Source: Trichocoleus sp. FACHB-46 (GTDB lineage: Bacteria > Cyanobacteriota > Cyanobacteriia > FACHB-46). From it: a stretch of DNA of 64,000 nt. Position numbers and translations under genes: made by a program. The notes below the pieces were generated by a model that did no database searches, was not told the DNA's origin, and was given only the letters and a program-made list of their open reading frames with translations. Shown here piece by piece: positions 26,493-35,827 of the stretch. Numbering within the stretch: the stretch's first letter is position 1; each line of letters begins with the position of its first letter. The stretch spans positions 248,001-312,000 of the forward strand of contig NZ_JACJOD010000022.1 of the NCBI RefSeq assembly GCF_014695385.1, given 5' to 3'.

Positions 26493-27221
26493 TTAAGTTG
26501 AAGCGCGATCGCCGACCGATAAAAAATCTTGTGGCGAGATGGCAATTGGCATCAGTCGCTCCAACTCCAAATTAGCGGCAACTTCCGTTAACTTCGCTAA
26601 ATCGGTGGCATCTGTTAAATGGGGGATCACCCCTAACACTGGCACATTCGTTAAAGACTGAATCAGATCGCTGGGTGCCCAGTCCTCGATTTCCTGCTCG
26701 GTGCGAGGTTGGGTACAATTCAGCACAATGCCTTTGAGGTGCACCCGCGCTTGACGCGCTAAAGCAACATTAGCGACTGCTTGAGCGATCGCCCCTAAGC
26801 GCACAGGCACCACCAACACAGTCGGCAACCGCCAATCCCAAGCCAAATCTGCCACTGTGGTTTCGTGAGTAACTGGGGAACCCAAACCACCGAGCGATTC
26901 TACTAACACCCAATCTCGCTGTTGTCGGAGCGTTTCCAAACCTTTCCAAGCCAGTTCTAGCTCGATTTTGCGCCCTTCGCGATCGGCTGCCAGCGGTGGC
27001 GCTAAAGGAGCTTGAAAGTAAAGCGGGGTAATTTCGTCTATAGACTGATTCAGGTTGAAAAGGCGCAGATAGAGTTCGCGATCGCCCAGCCCTGACTGGA
27101 TCGGTTTCATAATCCCTAAACTGCGGGTAGGGCAGTAAGTCTGCCAGTAAGCAGCAAGAGCAGTCGTCAAGACAGTTTTACCTGCGTCTGTATCAGTTCC
27201 AGCAATGAGTAGTGCGTTCAA
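26493..27221 (-). CDS. bioD: Dethiobiotin synthetase
   Basis: The 242-residue protein has the P-loop [30 protein letters not shown] (substrate-binding Lys) and [13 protein letters not shown] with the metal-binding Glu. It uses ATP and CO2 to close the ureido ring of 7,8-diaminopelargonate in biotin synthesis. No other bio gene is adjacent. The gap to ycf3 is about 140 bp and that to the kinase gene about 125 bp, so it is likely its own unit. The motif [19 protein letters not shown] near the end is typical of cyanobacterial BioD. Confidence 0.93.
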   Translation of the reverse strand: MNALLIAGTDTDAGKTVLTTALAAYWQTYCPTRSLGIMKPIQSGLGDRELYLRLFNLNQSIDEITPLYFQAPLAPPLAADREGRKIELELAWKGLETLRQQRDWVLVESLGGLGSPVTHETTVADLAWDWRLPTVLVVPVRLGAIAQAVANVALARQARVHLKGIVLNCTQPRTEQEIEDWAPSDLIQSLTNVPVLGVIPHLTDATDLAKLTEVAANLELERLMPIAISPQDFLSVGDRAST

Positions 27222-27347
27222 GGGGAGTGGAATGGTATCTGTTAGATTACGAAGTCAAAGACAGTCTCAAACTATACTTTACCGTTCTTCCTTACATCAG
27301 TTAGGTTGAGCTGTGAATCCCATCATTGGGACCATAGATGACCATAG

Positions 27348-29384
27348 CTATGGAGAGGGTTCCTGATTCTGGGCGCTAATATTTAGCGTGAAGTTAGTAT
27401 CGCGAGCTGCAATCACATCAATTTGGTAATCTCCATCCGTTGGCAACTGCGACTGCCACGAAACAACTCCAGAAGCATCCTCTACCAACCGACCATCTGG
27501 ATAGCGGATGTCGAGTGTAGCAGCGCCATCCGTAATTTCTACGTTGAGTACTTGTCCTGCTTGAGCGGTGACTAAATAACGCTTGATTGTCGTGGGGTTA
27601 GTCTGACCAGATACTTGGGTCTCGGTTGCCCCTGGGGGAAAACTGACTCGCTCGACATCAACCGCACCCGGTGTAGGGCTAGGAGTAGGCGTCGGGCTAG
27701 GCGTCGGGCTAGGCGTCGGACTCGAAGTTGGAGTTGGCTCAACAGGACTCTCTAAGTTCAACTCCAATTTATAATCTGCCTGAGCAATCCCTCGCACCGG
27801 GCTGAGTTGAATATAGTAGTCTCCGGTATAGGGCAACGCTCCTTCCCAAGCGGAGACACGCTTAGCGCGATTGTTGACAGGGTTTTGATCCGGAGCGAGC
27901 ACCGTCATTAAAATTCCTTCACCACCCAAATAAGCACTTAGGGTTTGGTCCTGCTGCCCTGGCACGATGTAACTAATGGTCTCGTTAGCTTTCAACCCGC
28001 CTTCAACTGTATTTTGTTCGCCAGGAGTAACATTCAGCCGCTGGCTAAATTGAACTGGACTAGGGCTGGGTGTTGGCGTCGGACTAGGGGTAGGACTAGG
28101 GGTGGGACTAGGAGTAGAGCTAGAGGTGATAGTAACGGAAGGCGTTGGAGAAACAGAATCTCTTGGAGAGCGTAGTAAAGAAGTGACCAAAGCCCAAGAA
28201 CCTAGCCCAGCGGCTAAGGCTAAAGCTGTTCCTACTGCTGCGATCGCCCAAGGATTTTCCCAAGACGGACCACTCGAAGGAGCAGGAATTACAGGATTGG
28301 TTCGGTTGGGATCACTATTGGGATTGGGATTTACGGGGTCTGGTCGGCGACCCACGGCAACAGTGGCCACCTGAGACAAGTTGGGATTAGCCGGGGGCGA
28401 AGGCGTTTGAGGAGGCGTTTGAGGAGGTGTCTGAGTAGGAGGAGGTGGAGGTGATGGTACTTGAGCCTGAACGGGAGGCGGAGGAGGTGATTGCGGTTGC
28501 CCAGGATAAGCAGGCGGAGGAGCTGGTGGAGAGACAACCGTAGGTTGAGTCAGAGCTTGTAGTGCTTGAACCACCTCAGCCACAGATTGATAGCGATCGC
28601 CCGGTTTATAACTCAACATTTGGTTCAAGATCTGAGCCAATCCGGGGCTAACCTTAGCCAAATCTTGCCAGTGCCAAGTCAGAGTACTTTCGTTGTAGAG
28701 TTCTTGTGGCTCCTTGCCCGTTAGCAAAACTATAGCCAGTACCGCCAAAGAATAGAGATCACTGCTGGGGTAAGCGCGGCCCGTCTGCATCTGTTCGCTG
28801 GGTGCGTAACCAAACTTACCAACTGTAGTAGGTTGCGGCACCGTCTCCGGGGATTGAATCCGGGTCGCCAAGTCTTTCACCACACCAAAATCAATCAAAA
28901 CTGGCAGGTGGTCACTTTCTCGCAAAATCAAATTATCAGGCGCAATATCTCGGTGAATAATGCCCTTACTATGAATGTGAGCTAGTACAGGCAAGATTTG
29001 CCGTAGCAGTTGGATCACCTCTGACTCCGAGAAGGGATAACCCTGCGCCGTCCGCTCCTGAACCAACGTGCCATAGGTTTTGCCCTCAACATAGTCCTGA
29101 ACTAAAAAGAGGCGCTGATCCTGTTCAAACGTGGCTCGAAATTGAGGTACCTGCGGATGCTGAATCTGATACAGAATCGCCGCTTCTCGCTGAAACAATT
29201 CCTTGGACTTCTCTAAAGCGTAAGGACTCGACTGAGCCGGAATAAATTCCTTTAAGGCGCAGCGCTCATTAAAACGCCCTTGATCCTCCGCTAAATAAGT
29301 TCGGCCAAATCCACCTTGGCCCAAAATACTAACTAAGCGGTAGCGGTTTTGCAGAATAGTCCCGGCAGGAATTGGCGGTTGCAT
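27348..29384 (-). CDS. Membrane-anchored Ser/Thr protein kinase with C-terminal PPC-like domains
   Basis: The kinase domain spans about 15-275: Gly loop GQGGFGRTY, Lys45 (CALKEF), HRD at 144-146 (IIHRDIAPDNLIL) and DFG at 165-167, so all catalytic residues are present. A Pro-rich linker precedes one transmembrane helix (IAAVGTALALAAGLGSWALV, about 380-400). Outside the membrane are two beta domains separated by SPTPSPTP repeats, each with the pattern of bacterial pre-peptidase C-terminal (PPC) domains (DQTLSAYLGGEGILMTV; GDYQIDVIAARDTNFTLNIS). It is a Hanks-type sensor kinase with a possibly ligand- or protein-binding exterior. Regulation and targets are unknown. Confidence 0.92.
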   Translation of the reverse strand: MQPPIPAGTILQNRYRLVSILGQGGFGRTYLAEDQGRFNERCALKEFIPAQSSPYALEKSKELFQREAAILYQIQHPQVPQFRATFEQDQRLFLVQDYVEGKTYGTLVQERTAQGYPFSESEVIQLLRQILPVLAHIHSKGIIHRDIAPDNLILRESDHLPVLIDFGVVKDLATRIQSPETVPQPTTVGKFGYAPSEQMQTGRAYPSSDLYSLAVLAIVLLTGKEPQELYNESTLTWHWQDLAKVSPGLAQILNQMLSYKPGDRYQSVAEVVQALQALTQPTVVSPPAPPPAYPGQPQSPPPPPVQAQVPSPPPPPTQTPPQTPPQTPSPPANPNLSQVATVAVGRRPDPVNPNPNSDPNRTNPVIPAPSSGPSWENPWAIAAVGTALALAAGLGSWALVTSLLRSPRDSVSPTPSVTITSSSTPSPTPSPTPSPTPTPSPSPVQFSQRLNVTPGEQNTVEGGLKANETISYIVPGQQDQTLSAYLGGEGILMTVLAPDQNPVNNRAKRVSAWEGALPYTGDYYIQLSPVRGIAQADYKLELNLESPVEPTPTSSPTPSPTPSPTPTPSPTPGAVDVERVSFPPGATETQVSGQTNPTTIKRYLVTAQAGQVLNVEITDGAATLDIRYPDGRLVEDASGVVSWQSQLPTDGDYQIDVIAARDTNFTLNISAQNQEPSP

Positions 29385-29585
29385 AGCAGGTTAGTTTGCT
29401 TTGAATTGATTGCAACAGGGACATCACGGACTCAGCTCACCAGAGGTAGAGCCACCAAAAATTAGCTGAGGGTGGCCCATAGCTATAATTGCGCCCGTAA
29501 CTATGTTGTGACAAAGAGGCTACAGCTGAGTAGGTTTAGCTAGCAACTTTAGGGACACTCAAGCTAGCTGTGCTCCCACAACAGC

Positions 29586-30044
29586 TTATTCGCTCAACTT
29601 GGCTTTGACTAGAGCTTGAATCTTCTTGCCATCGGCTTGACCTTTAACTCGTTGGATGGCAGTCCCCATAACTTTGCCTAGGTCTTTCAGTGAAGTTGCT
29701 CCCACCTCTGTGATAATTTCATCAATGATCTTGCTTAACTCGTCATCTGAGAGTTGTGCCGGCAAATACGCTTCCAGAATTGCCAACTCTTGGGCTTCTT
29801 GATCCGCTAAGTCTGTCCGTCCTGCTTGCTGATATTGTTCGATAGAATCACGGCGTTGCTTGGCTTGTTGCAGCAGTAATTCCATTTCCTGGGCTTCTGT
29901 CAAATCTGTCTGTCCACTGGGTCTGAGACTGACTTCTTTTTCTAACAATGCCTTTTTAATACTGCGGATCGTTTCTAAGCGAAGTTTCTCCTTAGATTTC
30001 ATTGCCGCTTTTAAATCTTCACTAATGCGATCTTTCAAGCTCAT
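29586..30044 (-). CDS. GatB/YqeY domain protein
   Basis: The 152-residue protein has the YqeY pattern: SLKDRISEDLKAAMKSKEKLRLETIRSIKKALLEKEV, REDSIEQYQ-like helix and the conserved tail DLGKVMGTAIQRVKGQADGKKIQALVKAKL. The fold is the tRNA-binding tail domain of GatB. Its free-standing role is not settled, though binding to tRNA or to aminoacyl-tRNA amidotransferase is the usual suggestion. It lies alone, divergent from prs, about 370 bp from the prs start chosen here. Confidence 0.92.
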   Translation of the reverse strand: MSLKDRISEDLKAAMKSKEKLRLETIRSIKKALLEKEVSLRPSGQTDLTEAQEMELLLQQAKQRRDSIEQYQQAGRTDLADQEAQELAILEAYLPAQLSDDELSKIIDEIITEVGATSLKDLGKVMGTAIQRVKGQADGKKIQALVKAKLSE

Positions 30045-30417
30045 AAGGCCATCCTCAGAAGAAATTTTTCGCCCTACTTAAAGTGGAGCTGTTTGCTCCT
30101 ATTTCCCCAATAAACTAGGCAGAATTTTTCTCACAAATATGAATGAAGAATTTTGCCTAAACCAGCTAGGTGATCAATTTTAGCTTGCTTACTGACTGTT
30201 TGGCGGGGAAGTGAACACAGCTATTGCCTTCCACCGATCTGCAAGTTTCTCTGAAATTCTCATTAATCTGCGCATTGTTCAGCCAAAAATCGCTAGTTTG
30301 CCTCTCCACTCTTGTGCGACAATTCCTAGTCAGTTTCCACAAAAATTACTCTCCATAGCTACACCTAATTCAGGGAATTTTTGGAGGATGATTCTGGATC
30401 AGAATGATAATATTGCG

Positions 30418-31434
30418 ATGAATGCGCTTCGGGGGCCTGTTGTGATCCGTTCTGCAACTTTGACTCTTCACCCAACTCTGCCGACTATTTCTGACAATAG
30501 TCGTCTGCGGTTGTTTTCCGGCTCTGCCAATGTACCGCTCTCTCAAGAAGTTGCTCGGTACTTGGGCATGGACCTAGGACCTATGGTCCGTAAACGGTTT
30601 GCCGATGGAGAACTTTATATCCAAATTCAGGAATCGATCCGAGGGTGTGATGTTTATCTAATTCAGCCGACGTGCCAGCCGGTTAACGATAACCTGATGG
30701 AATTACTGATCATGGTGGACGCTTGCCGACGAGCTTCGGCTCGGCAAATTACCGCTGTGATTCCTTACTATGGATACGCTAGAGCAGACCGTAAAACTGC
30801 CGGGCGAGAGTCTATTACAGCCAAGCTTGTAGCTAACTTAATTACTCAGGCTGGCGCAAATCGAATTCTAGCAATGGATTTGCACTCAGCCCAAATCCAA
30901 GGCTATTTTGACATTCCCTGTGACCATGTCTATGGTTCACCAGTTGTGTTTGACTATTTAGCCAGTAAGAATTTGTCGGATATTGTTGTCGTTTCGCCAG
31001 ATGTGGGTGGAGTCGCGCGGGCCCGAGCCTTTGCCAAAAAGCTCAATGATGCTCCACTTGCCATTATTGATAAGCGTCGTCAAGCTCATAATGTGGCAGA
31101 AGTGCTCAATGTGGTTGGGGACGTTGCTGGCAAGACTGCCATCTTGGTGGATGACATGATCGATACTGCAGGGACGATCTGTGAGGGAGCTCGCCTCCTA
31201 CGCAAGGAAGGGGCTCGTCAGGTTTATGCTTGTGCGACCCATGCTGTTTTCTCACCCCCGGCGATCGAGCGGCTATCCAGTGGCTTGTTTGAGGAAATCA
31301 TTGTCACCAATACCATTCCAGTGCCTGACACAAGCCGCTTTGAGCAACTGACGGTACTCTCGGTGGCCAATATCTTGGGTGAGGCAATCTGGAGAATTCA
31401 CGAAGACAGCTCACTCAGCAGTATGTTTCGGTAA
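30418..31434 (+). CDS. prs: Ribose-phosphate pyrophosphokinase
   Basis: From ATG 30418 (MNALRGPVV...) the protein has 338 residues. It shows RLFSGSANVPLSQEVARYLG, the ribose-5-phosphate/ATP region QPTCQPVNDNLMELLIMVDACRRASARQITAVIPYYGYARADRK, the catalytic HSAQIQGYFDIPCDHVYG and the PRPP loop VDDMIDTAGT. It makes PRPP from ribose 5-phosphate and ATP for nucleotide, His and Trp synthesis. The frame is open back to GTG 30211 and there is an ATG at 30388 directly abutting a GGAGG; I chose 30418 because the family begins MNA at this place. Confidence 0.96.
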   Translation: MNALRGPVVIRSATLTLHPTLPTISDNSRLRLFSGSANVPLSQEVARYLGMDLGPMVRKRFADGELYIQIQESIRGCDVYLIQPTCQPVNDNLMELLIMVDACRRASARQITAVIPYYGYARADRKTAGRESITAKLVANLITQAGANRILAMDLHSAQIQGYFDIPCDHVYGSPVVFDYLASKNLSDIVVVSPDVGGVARARAFAKKLNDAPLAIIDKRRQAHNVAEVLNVVGDVAGKTAILVDDMIDTAGTICEGARLLRKEGARQVYACATHAVFSPPAIERLSSGLFEEIIVTNTIPVPDTSRFEQLTVLSVANILGEAIWRIHEDSSLSSMFR

Positions 31435-31484
31435 TGTATTAGCGTTCTAGTTTTGTATGTTAGGCGTAGCCATAACTTAAGTAG

Positions 31485-31515
31485 GGGCACCTCTTGTGGG
31501 TGCCCTTCATTCTTT
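31485..31515 (+). terminator. Intrinsic terminator of prs
   Basis: GGGCACC pairs with GGTGCCC across a seven-base loop, followed by TTCATTCTTT. It lies about 50 bp after the prs stop and before the convergent NUDIX gene. Confidence 0.7.
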
Positions 31516-31521
31516 AAAGCT

Positions 31522-31974
31522 TTAGAGGTAATCAAAAAACTGCTCTGGAACCAAGGTGAGTTCTCCAGATTTGAAGCGATCGCTCTCAATCCAGAGGGCT
31601 TTTTTCTGGCGATCGCCTTCGGCAAACATCAGTTCATCCAGTTCGTAGAATTTAGGATCAGCGAAGTCGCATTTGTAGAGCTGGATCAGCTCATGACCTG
31701 ATTGGCCATTAAACACAAAGATGTTCTCTAGACAGCCCAAGTAACGAATGTTAGCTAGCTCTGCTTGGATTTCTTCCTGAAATTCTCGCTGCAAAGCGAT
31801 CAGGCTGGTTTCACCAAAGTCTACGCCACCTCCTAAGGCTCGATAAAAAGTTTTTTGTTTCACTGGGTCGTATCCTTCCGAGACAAAGATGCGATCGCCT
31901 TTTCCAGCAGCAGCAGCCTGACGGTCTTGGATTAGCCCTAGCGCTAAAACGCGAATTTGATTGACTCCGTACAT
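31522..31974 (-). CDS. NUDIX hydrolase
   Basis: The 150-residue protein has a complete Nudix box, GGGVDFGETSLIALQREFQE followed by E (GX5EX7REUXEEXGU), with the metal-binding Glu cluster. The N-terminal strands VNQIRVLALGLIQD and the following FVSEGYDPVKQKTFYRALG are usual for this fold. It would hydrolyse a nucleoside diphosphate linked to another moiety; the substrate is unknown. Its ATG follows the DUF3531 gene by about 80 bp on the same strand. The 3' end faces prs. Confidence 0.9.
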   Translation of the reverse strand: MYGVNQIRVLALGLIQDRQAAAAGKGDRIFVSEGYDPVKQKTFYRALGGGVDFGETSLIALQREFQEEIQAELANIRYLGCLENIFVFNGQSGHELIQLYKCDFADPKFYELDELMFAEGDRQKKALWIESDRFKSGELTLVPEQFFDYL

Positions 31975-32052
31975 AGTTCTTAGAAGATGGGATGCAAAAG
32001 CTACGCCAAACCTAATTAGCAGAATTAACGGGGTGGCGGATGGGTTAGCTGA

Positions 32053-32508
32053 TTAATTATCGTCGTATTCTGAGTACTCTCGTTTGCGGCTTTCGGGGAT
32101 CGGCCAGTCTTCATTCTCTCCGCCAATAATCAGCGTTGTGATTTCTACGTAATCTTTGCTGAATTGCCGCAAGGAATTGATTAAAACATCTAGGGCGATC
32201 GCGTCACTGGTGCCTAAGTCGAACCAACAACGGGCCCAGTTGCTCTCGTACTCTACTTCCCCAATGTTGTGCATCAAGGCCATGAAGCTATCTTCAGCCG
32301 CATCCTGGTTGTAATTCATGTAGCTGATTTCTAGGCCAACATCTTGCACCTGGAGATTTTCGGCGTTAAACCCGCCTAATTTCCCTAGAAAAAACCAGGA
32401 GTTGATAATTTCTTCAACGTACTGTTTTTCTAGTTCAGAGGGGTTCAAGCTGAACTCTAGCCAAATCCAGACATTAAAGGGATCAAACTCCCGAAACTGT
32501 ACTTGCAT
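32053..32508 (-). CDS. DUF3531 family protein
   Basis: Starting at ATG 32508 (MQVQFREFDPFNVWIWLEF), the protein has about 151 residues and matches my memory of DUF3531, a family confined to cyanobacteria and plastids. Conserved-looking parts are ELEKQYVEEIINSWFFLGKLGGFNAENLQVQD and EVEYESNWARCWFDLGTSDAIALDVLINSL. No enzyme motif, signal peptide or membrane segment is visible. The frame extends to a TTG at 32571, but those residues look unrelated. Function is unknown. Confidence 0.8.
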   Translation of the reverse strand: MQVQFREFDPFNVWIWLEFSLNPSELEKQYVEEIINSWFFLGKLGGFNAENLQVQDVGLEISYMNYNQDAAEDSFMALMHNIGEVEYESNWARCWFDLGTSDAIALDVLINSLRQFSKDYVEITTLIIGGENEDWPIPESRKREYSEYDDN

Positions 32509-32703
32509 TTTGTTTGAAAACCGAATAATTGGGGCGTGGCTTAAGCGATCGCGAATGTGCAAGCTAAGCAATTCCAGAATACCGCAGCCAGTTTAGCCTG
32601 CTGTTGTGAGGGTAGCCACTCTGTAGAAACCCACCCATAAAAAAAGGTGCCATACTTGACACCCTCAGAAGTATTTTCGAGTAATTGATTGAGCGATCGC
32701 GAC

Positions 32704-33687
32704 CTATTTCTTAAGCTCAGTACTGCAATTGCGCTCTTTTTGATCAATGCGGAATTCGGTTCTACAGCGCTCATACGCGATTTGGTTTCGCAGTTGGCGA
32801 GGCAATTGAGCGGTTTTATCCAAGGCTTTGCGGAAAAATTCTAGGCTTTCCTGATTTTTACCCTGTTTAACGAGAACTTGGGCTTTGAGGTAGTACAGAT
32901 CTGGGTTGTTAGGGGTCACCTTCAGAGCTTGATCAACAAACTCTAGCGCTTTCGTCGGTTGGTTCAGGTCTCGGTAGCCAATCGCAATCCCCCGATAAGC
33001 CAAGTAACGAGGCTGGGCATATTTGTTCAATCGCTCTACCGCGTCCGCTGGATTGGCAAAGGGGAGATTAACCGCCAGCATCAAATCCATAAAACCTTTC
33101 ACTAAGTTAAGTTCTGGGTCTTGAGGACTGAGCTTTTCAGCCGCATTCAATGATTGAAACACTCGTTGAAGTTTGTTCAGGGCTTGAGGAGTCCCTCGCA
33201 CCGTACCTTCACGGGAGACGATATAAGCGCCTTCCATAAATTCGCCCACTGCTACGTACAAGTTGCCGCGTAGGGGGTCAGTTTTACGTAGCTGCTCAGC
33301 GGTTTCGCGAGTCTTAGTGGCATTGGTTCGCAAGGCATTCCAATCTTTGTCCAGGTAAGCTAGTGACGCTTTCATGGCATAGCTGAGTGGCTCACTGGGT
33401 TCAGCTTGAGATAAGTATTTTCTGGCAGCTTGGTAATCGCCCCGCTCAAAAATCGCTTTGAAGGCTGCTTCGGTATTCTTACCAATGGCATGCTGGTTAG
33501 TAGTACGGAAGGGATCGCCCGCAAAAGCAGGACTGCCGCATAAGCTAAGGGCGATCGCCGCAGTACCCGCAACGGCAGAAACGAACCGCCGGGAAGCGGA
33601 AACAGGGCGGCTTTGGCGTTGCATCCTAGAGGAGCAGGGTGGGGCATTTGTCCCAACACTACTGGGAGCAATCGGCATGTTCGTCAT
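32704..33687 (-). CDS. Exported TPR-repeat protein (Sll0314/Alr1548 type)
   Basis: The protein has a hydrophobic export segment (FVSAVAGTAAIALSLCGSPAFA) and then TPR-like helices: AFKAIFERGDYQAARKYLSQ, ALEFVDQALKVTPNNPDLYYLKAQVLVKQGKNQESLEFFRKAL. The whole resembles a conserved cyanobacterial family that I know as Sll0314/Alr1548. It ends with a Cys-bearing tail (YERCRTEFRIDQKERNCSTELKK), which may form a disulfide. ATG 33687 is preferred, with AGAGG eight bases upstream; TTG 33702 is in frame. The protein probably scaffolds other periplasmic proteins, but this is inference. Confidence 0.8.
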   Translation of the reverse strand: MTNMPIAPSSVGTNAPPCSSRMQRQSRPVSASRRFVSAVAGTAAIALSLCGSPAFAGDPFRTTNQHAIGKNTEAAFKAIFERGDYQAARKYLSQAEPSEPLSYAMKASLAYLDKDWNALRTNATKTRETAEQLRKTDPLRGNLYVAVGEFMEGAYIVSREGTVRGTPQALNKLQRVFQSLNAAEKLSPQDPELNLVKGFMDLMLAVNLPFANPADAVERLNKYAQPRYLAYRGIAIGYRDLNQPTKALEFVDQALKVTPNNPDLYYLKAQVLVKQGKNQESLEFFRKALDKTAQLPRQLRNQIAYERCRTEFRIDQKERNCSTELKK

Positions 33688-34142
33688 AATAGAGCCTCTC
33701 AAAACGTTCCTCGAATTCGTTCTGCTTGCAAATGCTCTAGAGCCTCGGATGGCACTCGATGAGTTGAAAATTCGCTCATCGCGGTTGATGCCAAAGGTCT
33801 AGAAGCACTCGGTTCAGGTGCGATCGCCTACCGATTAAGGGTTCAGCTAGCTGCATAAATTTGACGCAGTCATTCGGTTTGGGTTCCAGTTAGACTGGTC
33901 GATGGGTAGGCTAAATTTGTCACCGTTGAAACAAAATTATGACTACCTCGCTACAGCCGAAGCCTCAGGTTTGCAACTTTCCTTCTCGTTAGACTAGCGG
34001 CTGGCACGCTTGATTTGATTGAACTTGGGTGGCAATTTCAGCGTCAGGACAGGCTCTAGCCAACGGCGATCGCTGTATCCTGACATTGATCGACTGCTTT
34101 GCACTTCGCTAGAAACCTTGCTCCTCGCTGGTAACATCGTTA
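33688..34142. other. Divergent intergenic region
   Basis: These 455 bases lie between the TPR gene and the ABC ATPase. A 17-codon ORF (33939-33992, MTTSLQPKPQVCNFPSR) is present but has no ribosome site or known match, so I do not call it. One or two HIP1 sites and no clear hairpin are seen. Confidence 0.5.
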
Positions 34143-34823
34143 ATGCTCTATCTCAAAAACCTGATCTATCATCCGACTGCTACCCCGACCGCCATCCTCA
34201 AATCAATCAATTTGGAGCTAGCGCCTCAGCAAATGGGCTTGATCATCGGCCCCAGCGGTTCAGGAAAAAGCACCCTCCTGGAAATTCTAGCGGGGTTGGC
34301 GGAAAAAACTTCAGGTGACATCCTGTGGCGAGAGCAAGAACTGACTCCAGCCCATCTCCAGCAACTGGGTGGTCTTGTCTTCCAGTTTCCGGAGCGACAT
34401 TTTTGCGGTGCCACAATTCTAGAAGAGCTGCGCCTTGGCCACCCAGAACTAGGGACAGAAAAGGTAAATCAGGCTTTAACAGAAGTGGGGTTGGGGCACT
34501 TATCTCTACAAACATCGCCTCATTCCCTGAGTGGTGGACAACAGCGACGCTTAGCCTTGGCCGTACAGTTGATTCGCCAACCCTATTTATTACTACTAGA
34601 TGAGCCAACGGCAGGGCTAGATTGGTCCATGCGACGGCAGTTGGTCAATTTATTGGCCCGCCTCAAAGACCACTGGAGTTTGTTGATCGTGACCCACGAT
34701 GCGGGTGACCTGCTAGCGATCGCTGACCGCTGTTGGACTCTCAACCACGGTGAGTTGCAGTCTGTCGATCCCCAAGTGCTAGAAATGAATGCGAAGCAAC
34801 CTCAATCTGTTGTCCAAAGTTAA
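34143..34823 (+). CDS. ECF-type/CbiO-like ABC transporter ATPase
   Basis: The 226-residue protein has Walker A GPSGSGKST, Q-loop GLVFQFPERHFCG, signature LSGGQQRRLALAVQLI, Walker B LLLLDEPTAGLD and the H-loop IVTHD. The Q-loop QFPE is characteristic of energy-coupling-factor ATPases (EcfA/CbiO). Cyanobacteria and plants have a related family (NAP/ABCI11-like) for metal or vitamin transport, so that is a reasonable guess. No S or T component is adjacent. The stop lies five bases before rsmG, so both genes are probably transcribed together. Confidence 0.85.
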   Translation: MLYLKNLIYHPTATPTAILKSINLELAPQQMGLIIGPSGSGKSTLLEILAGLAEKTSGDILWREQELTPAHLQQLGGLVFQFPERHFCGATILEELRLGHPELGTEKVNQALTEVGLGHLSLQTSPHSLSGGQQRRLALAVQLIRQPYLLLLDEPTAGLDWSMRRQLVNLLARLKDHWSLLIVTHDAGDLLAIADRCWTLNHGELQSVDPQVLEMNAKQPQSVVQS

Positions 34824-34828
34824 CTTTA

Positions 34829-35644
34829 ATGTTGGATCTTGAAACCGTGAACCTGCCAGAAATGATCGCTGTTTGGCAAAAAACTCTCCGCTGGCAGCCC
34901 ACCTCGCACCAGCAACAGCAGTTACAGCGGCTTTACGAACTCATTCTAGAGGGCAACCGTCAGTTAAATCTCACCCGCATTACCGAGCCAAGTGAGTTTT
35001 GGGAAAAGCACTTGTGGGACTCGTTGCGAGGCATAGCACCATTCTTCAAGGAGGAAGGAGGAGGGATGAAGGATGAATTTGACTCCTCTTCCTCCTTCAT
35101 CCCACCCTACGGAAGTGGCGAGGGCGTACATCCTTCATCCTTTCGCGTAATCGACATTGGTACAGGTGGTGGTTTTCCGGGTATTCCGGCAGCGATCGCC
35201 TGTCCTGACTGGCAAGTGACACTGCTAGATTCGACTCAGAAGAAGGTTACTTTTCTGCAAACTCTGGCAACCACGTTAGAGCTGGAAAATATCACCACTT
35301 TAGTAGACCGAGCCGAACAGGTCGGGCAGTTGCCTGAGCACCGGGAAGCTTACGATTTAGCCCTGATTCGAGCAGTAGGGTCAGCTTCTGTTTGTGCTGA
35401 GTACGCCTTACCACTGCTGAAGCTGGAAGGACAAGCAGTGCTCTATCGCGGTCAGTGGACTGCCGAAGAAACCGGAGCCTTGCGTCCGGCGGTGGCTCAG
35501 TTGGGTGGCGCGATCGCCGCGATCGAAGAATGCAGCACTCCCGTTAGCCAAGGGATGCGACACTGTCTCTACTTACGCAAAGTGGCTCCCACCCCTAGTG
35601 AATTTCCACGGGCGATCGGAGTGCCAGCAAAGCAGCCCTTATAG
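34829..35644 (+). CDS. rsmG: 16S rRNA (guanine527-N7)-methyltransferase, with an internal insertion
   Basis: The 271-residue protein has the RsmG features LYELILEGNRQLNLTRITEPSEFWEKHLWDSL, motif I VIDIGTGGGFPGIPAAIA, TLLDSTQKKVTFLQTL and IRAVGSASVCAEYALPLLK. It methylates N7 of G527 in 16S rRNA; its loss gives low-level streptomycin resistance in other bacteria. Residues about 74-104 are not part of the family: they are encoded by heptanucleotide repeats (35050-35140) inserted in frame between the N-terminal helices and SAM motif I. The rest is intact, so activity may be retained with a disordered loop. It follows the ABC ATPase gene by five bases. Confidence 0.93.
   Translation: MLDLETVNLPEMIAVWQKTLRWQPTSHQQQQLQRLYELILEGNRQLNLTRITEPSEFWEKHLWDSLRGIAPFFKEEGGGMKDEFDSSSSFIPPYGSGEGVHPSSFRVIDIGTGGGFPGIPAAIACPDWQVTLLDSTQKKVTFLQTLATTLELENITTLVDRAEQVGQLPEHREAYDLALIRAVGSASVCAEYALPLLKLEGQAVLYRGQWTAEETGALRPAVAQLGGAIAAIEECSTPVSQGMRHCLYLRKVAPTPSEFPRAIGVPAKQPL
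35050..35140. repeat. Heptanucleotide repeat insertion inside rsmG
   Basis: GGAGGAA, GGAGGAG, GGATGAA, GGATGAA run in tandem (35050-35077), followed by the reverse complement TCCTTCATCC at 35093-35102 and again at 35131-35140. The arms could form a hairpin. The segment adds about 30 residues without breaking the frame. Confidence 0.85.
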
Positions 35645-35827
35645 ATTAAGGTGGCGATGAATTGCAGTTAATCCCAGATTTTGGTATCCTGCCAGACTGC
35701 AAGGCGCATTGCTTTTTGGGGTGAGTTGAAAGCGTGGCCTGTAAGTTAAAGCTGAGTTGAGTTAGGAAATTGTTGCCACGTATCAGGGTAACTGTCGGAA
35801 TGAACAACTCCTGGGAGTGAAGTTTGC

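Noticed and set aside
30211-30417. Long N-terminal extension of prs from GTG 30211
   Set aside because: The 69 extra residues have no family match and run through the promoter region; orthologues begin near MNA at 30418.
33939-33992. 17-codon ORF upstream of the ECF-type ATPase
   Set aside because: There is no ribosome site or conserved feature, and it is too short to support.
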